Part shown: piece by piece, positions 59,645 through 64,000 of the stretch
Position numbering within the stretch: the first letter of the stretch is position 1
Layout of the letters: every line of letters starts with the position of its first letter
Translations under genes and position numbers: made by a program
The notes under the pieces: model-generated
Told to the model about the DNA's origin: nothing
Database searches by the model: none
The model's input: only the letters and a program-made list of their open reading frames with translations
Origin: Litoditis marina
Lineage: Eukaryota; Nematoda; Chromadorea; Rhabditida; Rhabditidae
DNA: 64,000 nt
Assembly: GCA_964036275.1 (NCBI GenBank)
Contig: OZ038433.1
Location: forward strand, 30,611,485 to 30,675,484
Direction: 5' to 3'

Positions 59645-60040
59645 ACCACCATCCAAAAGTCCTAGTGACACAATTATATTTTGTTCAAATAAAATAACCT
59701 AATGAAAATAAGATAGTTAATCTCGAAAAGAGAAAAAAAAAGAAAATTTGCATGAGAAAAACTACGAGTTTCGTGAACAAACTACAAACACACATGTTTC
59801 TACCAACACAGAGCTGAACAAGAATATTCGTTTCGCCCCCTCCTTTTCTGAAAGACGCTCACATCTCATTGAGCGACGACGAACTTTGTGTTTAATAACC
59901 TATCCCACCCTGTTTTTAGTTTGATGCTGTAGCTCTTCGGTCAAGGTTCGGGGACTGAAGCGGTCAACAAGATCAAACTACAACAAATTATTAGCCATTC
60001 ATGTACTGCTTGGATCATATGGCAAAGAAATTTAGTTCTC

Positions 60041-60253
60041 GCCATTCCAACTGAGACTTGGGCAGCGTGCCAATGAAACTTTGAATGAACATATTTCATA
60101 GAGATAACAAGTTTCATGGAACGAATTTCTATCCATATACTGTAACAAAGGTGAACTACCGCTCAGAAACTTCTCAGTGTTTTGGAAAACACAAACATGG
60201 TAAAAAGCCGAATGGAAATATTTTTGGAACGTTGCCGAGGTCTCAGTGGGAAC
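60041..60253 (+). mobile_element. MITE family E copy
   Basis: CATTCCAACTGAGACTTGGG at the left, GGTCTCAGTGGGAACG inverted at the right, about 213 bp. Confidence 0.65.
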
Positions 60254-60648
60254 GATTGGAACTTATAGAGACGCAGGCTGCAATTGCACCGTCGGTTTTT
60301 TTTTGTACATTCGGGATTCTCTTTTCGATTTTTCTCGACCAACCTGCACTGGCCCTTTTGGTGAATATATGTTCGTTCTCGAATGATAGAAAAATTTCTG
60401 CGCCCGCAAAATGGCAGCATAAAAAGCTGTTTCAGACAGTTTCTTCTTTTGATTGAAATCTGTAATGAATGATGAATAAATGAATTCTACTATATACAAC
60501 ATTCATACATTTGTTCATACATTCATTCATTATTTTATACGTCCAGTAGACTGTTAAAGTGTTCTTTTCAGCGCTGAAGCCAATGTAAAGAAAAACCAAG
60601 CCAGCAGCGTGTCACGAGATTTCAGTCAATCAAATTTATTGAAAACCA

Positions 60649-61440
60649 TCAATGAGCAATTAAGTGCACAATTTCATGAGCTTTCACAATTTTGGTATGA
60701 AAAGATATGAAATTTTTTTTGATCCCGTCACTTTTCCGTCGAAAAAACTCGAGGTCTGAAAATTACAAACAAAAATCTACAAACAAACCAACAAACGAAC
60801 GAACGAACAGGTTACCACAACTAAACGCGAACATACCGTAGATGGACAAAACGATTTCTCTCGCGTACCGGCCAAAGGAATGGCGATCATCATTGGCCAC
60901 GAGAGAAATGGAAAAGTTGACGATATTCGGATCCAAAGTGAGACGATACAAATGAATGTTATCACCGAACTCTGAAAATTGGTTGTGGTTCGTGTTTACC
61001 AGTTCGTTGTTGTTTTCTATAACACATCTTGTGACAAAGGATCAATTCATCTGCGTATTTTCAATCTGCGCACTATCTTAAATGTTGATGGATAATCAAC
61101 GACCACCGATCTGGTAAATTTCTATCGTTGCTGGGGTAACTGAAACCACACATAAAGAAAAAAGAAAACTCTCCTTCACTAGCTCTCATTTCAATTCCCT
61201 CATGTAGAGCTAGCTTCAGACATAACATCTCAATAGAAATAGCACTGAACCACTGTGTTTGGAGTTTGTTCACATCGAACTCGAGAACGTGTCGTGCAGA
61301 ATGATCAAACTACAAATCTGACGATGTCATTACCAGCACTCACTTCTTTGTCCAGTCCGTGATTTGAAGAAAAATCTGAGCATTAGTTGTGCCAGACCCT
61401 TTCGAATCACAATGTATTCATTTTCGCGAACCTTCCTCAT
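60649..61440 (-). CDS. Unknown three-exon protein, ~112 aa
   Basis: Exons are 61440-61344, 60971-60837 and 60755-60649, joined in phase 1 twice. The ATG lies 4 nt after an ATTTTCAG acceptor-like site, typical of trans-splicing. The product begins MRKVRENEYIVIRKGLAQLM, then FGDNIHLYRLTLDPNIVNFS and FGRYAREIVLSIY. The first two exons look clearly coding and have good splice signals (GTGAGT, GTATGT). The third exon ends just before an AATAAA, but part of it (GTGACGGGATCAAAAA) resembles a dispersed repeat at 62.09 kb, so the true 3' end may differ. No family is recognised. Confidence 0.42.
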
Positions 61441-61499
61441 GTCACTGAAAATGTTATTATGGTAACTGAATGATGGAACAGAAAAAAATTCGAGAAATG

Positions 61500-61650
61500 G
61501 CTCATCCTCTTACCGCTCGAATAATGTGCGGCCAATGGGCCAGTAACTTTTGAAGCGGACTGGCCAATGACCGACGAAAGAGCGTGCAGGTCTAGGAGAC
61601 GCAGACTGTCCGCTTCTGTCTGCGGTCTCATCACCCTCCACGTCTTCCTT
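61500..61650 (+). mobile_element. Foldback family C copy upstream of the 61.4-kb gene
   Basis: GAAAGAGCGTGCAGGTCTAG and GGAGACGCAGACTGTCCGCT match family C in order; the second half is diverged. Confidence 0.5.
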
Positions 61651-61749
61651 TCTCTCTCTCTATCTGGGCAATCACAGTAGATTTGCAGAAAAGTTTGTGA
61701 ACACTTAGTCAGCATTTGCCAACCAAACAAACTATTGCAATCAAACTAG

Positions 61750-63160
61750 TCGAACTTTCGCTGTTTCAATATCACGTGATCCACAGTTTATGGAGAAACG
61801 AATGGTATAAAACTACTAGTTTTGAGAACTCCTCTTCGATTCTTTCCGGAACAACCTCAGCTTTACCTGAAGCCGAACATTTTCTTCCAAATTGTTCCGA
61901 AAATATAAATGTCAGGAATAGTTTTCAGCGTCGTTTCCAGCAACTTTGGTGTGCGGAGTTTACGCAGAAAAGACGGTTTTCGGGCGGCTGAAATGGATTT
62001 CACATCAATTCAGGTTCGTTCAGGGGATAACCTGCGGAGTTGCAGTTTAATCACAACACATGCCATGATTTATGAACTTTGACGGAAAATTGACGGGATC
62101 AAAAAGCTACAAATACATCGGGATAAAACAACTACAGTAGTGGTACGCTCCTGATAAAGCATTGAGACTGTTTTGGTTATGAGACCGGGAAACCCTTCAA
62201 CATCAGTGGCTGTATTTTGTTAGCCTGAATACATACTTGAGCAGAATTCAACTAGCAAACTACAGACAGACATCAGGCGAAAATACTGCTAAGTGATTAG
62301 CTTATGTGTTGAACTCGAAAAATGTCCCAGTAGTGAAAGTATAGATCTAAATCTACTAATATACACACTGAATCTACTAATATAAAACCGTTGCTTGGTG
62401 TGTGTGTCTATTGAAATCAGTTGTTGTTAGAATTTGAATTTGGCAACAGGAGCTTTCGCGGTCAAGGAGAGCTCCCGCGCTCTATGTTAAAAAGGAGGAC
62501 AGAATGGAATGTGCGATTCCATGACACGCGCTCCAATCCAACATTTCATGACACGCGCCCCAATGCGAATAAACGCACTCCAATGCGAATATGGCAGAGG
62601 CAGACAGTGGCTGACTGTTTTTCGAAATTTTTCTACAATATTCCGTATTTCTTCTAATATGCCGTTTTTATTTACGTTTCATTCATGTATCATGTGTAAG
62701 TGCGCTGTGAAAGCTTCACCTAGTCGTGCGCATAATGAAATATAGGTTCTGTCAAACAAAAAACCAGCCGATTTTCAATTTTGACGTTTTTCGGCCGCAA
62801 TTTTTGGATTGGTTTATTCTGATTCTCTCATTTGGTTATGTTATTCTCCTCTTTTCGTTCCCCTATCTATTCTCTGCGTTCTAGGTTTTTCACAGTTTTG
62901 ACAAATACCCATTCAACACTATTTTCAGACTCCAATACAGACGATCGTCCCTCGTGCGTAAATGGATTTCGTTCGGGTGTATCGATGTCGATGAATATTG
63001 TTCCCCCCTTCTATATTCCTATCAGGTTTGTTTCAAATGCATGTTTGCCTTCTTTATTTCCGTTTCTTTTTTCAAAACGAAACTTTGTCCATTTCCGTAG
63101 TATATCTAAAAGAGGAATTTGTATGTATTGTTTTATAATTTCCTCCGGAAACTGAGCAAA
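61750..63160. other. Stretch without a supported gene
   Basis: No exon chain was found. 62.45-62.60 kb holds a short block in which CATGACACGCGC and CCAATGCGAATA(A/T) motifs repeat two or three times. TTTGATC/GATCAAA-type motifs shared with other intergenic sites in the window also occur. Confidence 0.4.
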
Positions 63161-63164
63161 CATG

Positions 63165-63467
63165 TCGAGCTGAGGTCACCGACGAAACTACAACTCTGCA
63201 AAATCCTGCTGACGCCAACCTACAAACTGATATGGAGGTAGTTGAGCAACCTAGAAATGTTCTCCCTCCCCCAGTTAACGAATGTTCTCCCATTCCAACT
63301 CTCTGTGAACCTGAAGCCATTAACATCAAAACTCCTGAGCCAGTTCCTAAACGTGTGTTTCCGCCACCATCTTCTGTTTCCACGGTTATTACTATTCCTC
63401 CTGTTCCCACAATAGCCTCTCTTGATTGGCCCTCTCTCCAGAAAGTTCAAAAGGCCGTTTCTCAGTT
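63165..63467 (+). mobile_element. Second LINE ORF1-like fragment
   Basis: RAEVTDETTTLQNPADANLQ and VEQPRNVLPPP parallel the 57-58 kb copy (RAEVTDQTTT, VEQTRNVVSNL). The N-terminal RRM-like part is absent. The frame stays open for about 100 codons. Confidence 0.65.
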
Positions 63468-63541
63468 ACATTTGATGTGTATAGGGGGTGTCAAATGTAT
63501 ACCTGGCGGTACACAGTGTAATTTTTGAACAGCAAATTGTA

Positions 63542-63620
63542 TGCTTCGGGCGGGGATCGAACCATCGAACCCGAACAGCTCAAAAGCAAAGATTCTATCC
63601 ACTAGGCCATTCGACCAACG
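63542..63620 (-). repeat. tRNA-like sequence
   Basis: On the minus strand, GGCCTAGTGGATAGA resembles an A box and GGTTCGATCCC a B box, with an intervening extra GGGTTCGAT. The ends do not pair as an acceptor stem. Confidence 0.45.
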
Positions 63621-63795
63621 TTTGAGTACCGTAATCGCGCTGATACATGAACGCAATGGAAAGAGCTTGTGAACTTTTCGAGCATCTCTTTCAGTTCTTC
63701 TCTCTTCGTTTGACAAAAAACTAGTATCTTCTTTTTTTGGTTTAACGTACCTTTGAAATTCACATTATATTCTCTAGTCCATTCATAAAAATATA

Positions 63796-63801
63796 TTTAT
63801 T
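63796..63801 (-). terminator. Poly(A) signal near the right edge
   Basis: AATAAA on the minus strand about 40 nt after the stop of the partial exon at 63842-63886. Confidence 0.45.
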
Positions 63802-63841
63802 ACAAAATAATCAGAAAAGCAAAACATATATTATCATGTTA

Positions 63842-63886
63842 TCATCTTGGTCTCCCGGCGGATCGTCCTTCCCGAAATGCGAACAC
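63842..63886 (-). CDS. Probable last exon of a gene entering from the right
   Basis: After an ATTTTTTCAG acceptor, a phase-0 reading gives VFAFREGRSAGRPR and a stop. A phase-1 reading (CSHFGKDDPPGDQDD) would stop later, so the frame is uncertain. An AATAAA follows. The rest of the gene lies beyond the window. Confidence 0.35.
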   Translation of the reverse strand: MFAFREGRSAGRPR

Positions 63887-64000
63887 CTGAAAAAATATAT
63901 ATGAAAAACTCATTACAATTTCTTCTGGGTGTTTTTCTTCTGGAAGCATGTATGTGGGATCAACAGAAAACACTAGTTAGAACAATGGTCACATGTTCAT

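Noticed and set aside
60085..60456. 123-codon plus-strand frame
   Set aside because: The first half is family E MITE sequence, and no splice or domain evidence supports it.

Overview
The window looks like nuclear DNA from a Caenorhabditis-type nematode. It is AT-rich, with compact multi-exon genes whose introns end in TTTCAG-like acceptors. Several genes have an acceptor-like site a few bases upstream of the ATG with no visible upstream exon, as expected for spliced-leader trans-splicing. The gene content is typical of a fast-evolving nematode chromosome arm: 7TM chemoreceptor genes, an isolated short-chain dehydrogenase, small unrecognised genes and many short repeats. Everything here is read by eye; no similarity search was run.

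Layout. 1-4 kb has no convincing gene. 4.0-5.75 kb (minus) is a five-exon short-chain dehydrogenase/reductase. 6-13 kb is gene-poor; it has a possible tiny two-exon gene near 7 kb and a 4.1-kb stretch bounded by ~100-bp inverted repeats (8.0-12.2 kb). 13.3-20.2 kb holds two tandem plus-strand sre-type chemoreceptor genes: the first carries a one-base deletion and a damaged exon 3, the second is intact (five exons, 326 aa). 20.9-22.3 kb holds a 1-kb terminal-inverted-repeat element with two tRNA-like cassettes, plus small MITEs. 24.9-28.9 kb (plus) is an sri/srh-like chemoreceptor gene, with its 5' exon not found, that appears to use two GC-AG introns. 29.4-30.4 kb (minus) is the 3' part of a gene with a YRL...DHFYT repeat resembling DUF5648-type domains. 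30.7-45 kb is repeat-dominated: a 4.07-kb element with TATAAGACGG termini, a degenerate ~139-bp GGCGCC satellite, a 373-bp inverted repeat, and tRNA-like elements. 45.3-49.4 kb (plus) is a third sre gene, complete except for a 31-bp deletion in exon 1. 51.5-61.4 kb (minus) has three small multi-exon genes of unknown function, interrupted by a LINE ORF1-like fragment (57-58 kb) and a 532-bp foldback element (59.1-59.6 kb). A second copy of the same LINE lies at 63.2-63.5 kb, and the end of a further minus-strand gene lies at 63.84-63.89 kb.

How it fits together. The three sre copies share the same intron positions and phases and nearly identical exon lengths, so they are a local duplicate family: one intact and two damaged. 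Small MITEs, many with imperfect terminal inverted repeats, fill the introns and often end within ~15-25 bp of a splice site. No operon, CRISPR array, canonical tRNA or rRNA gene was seen.
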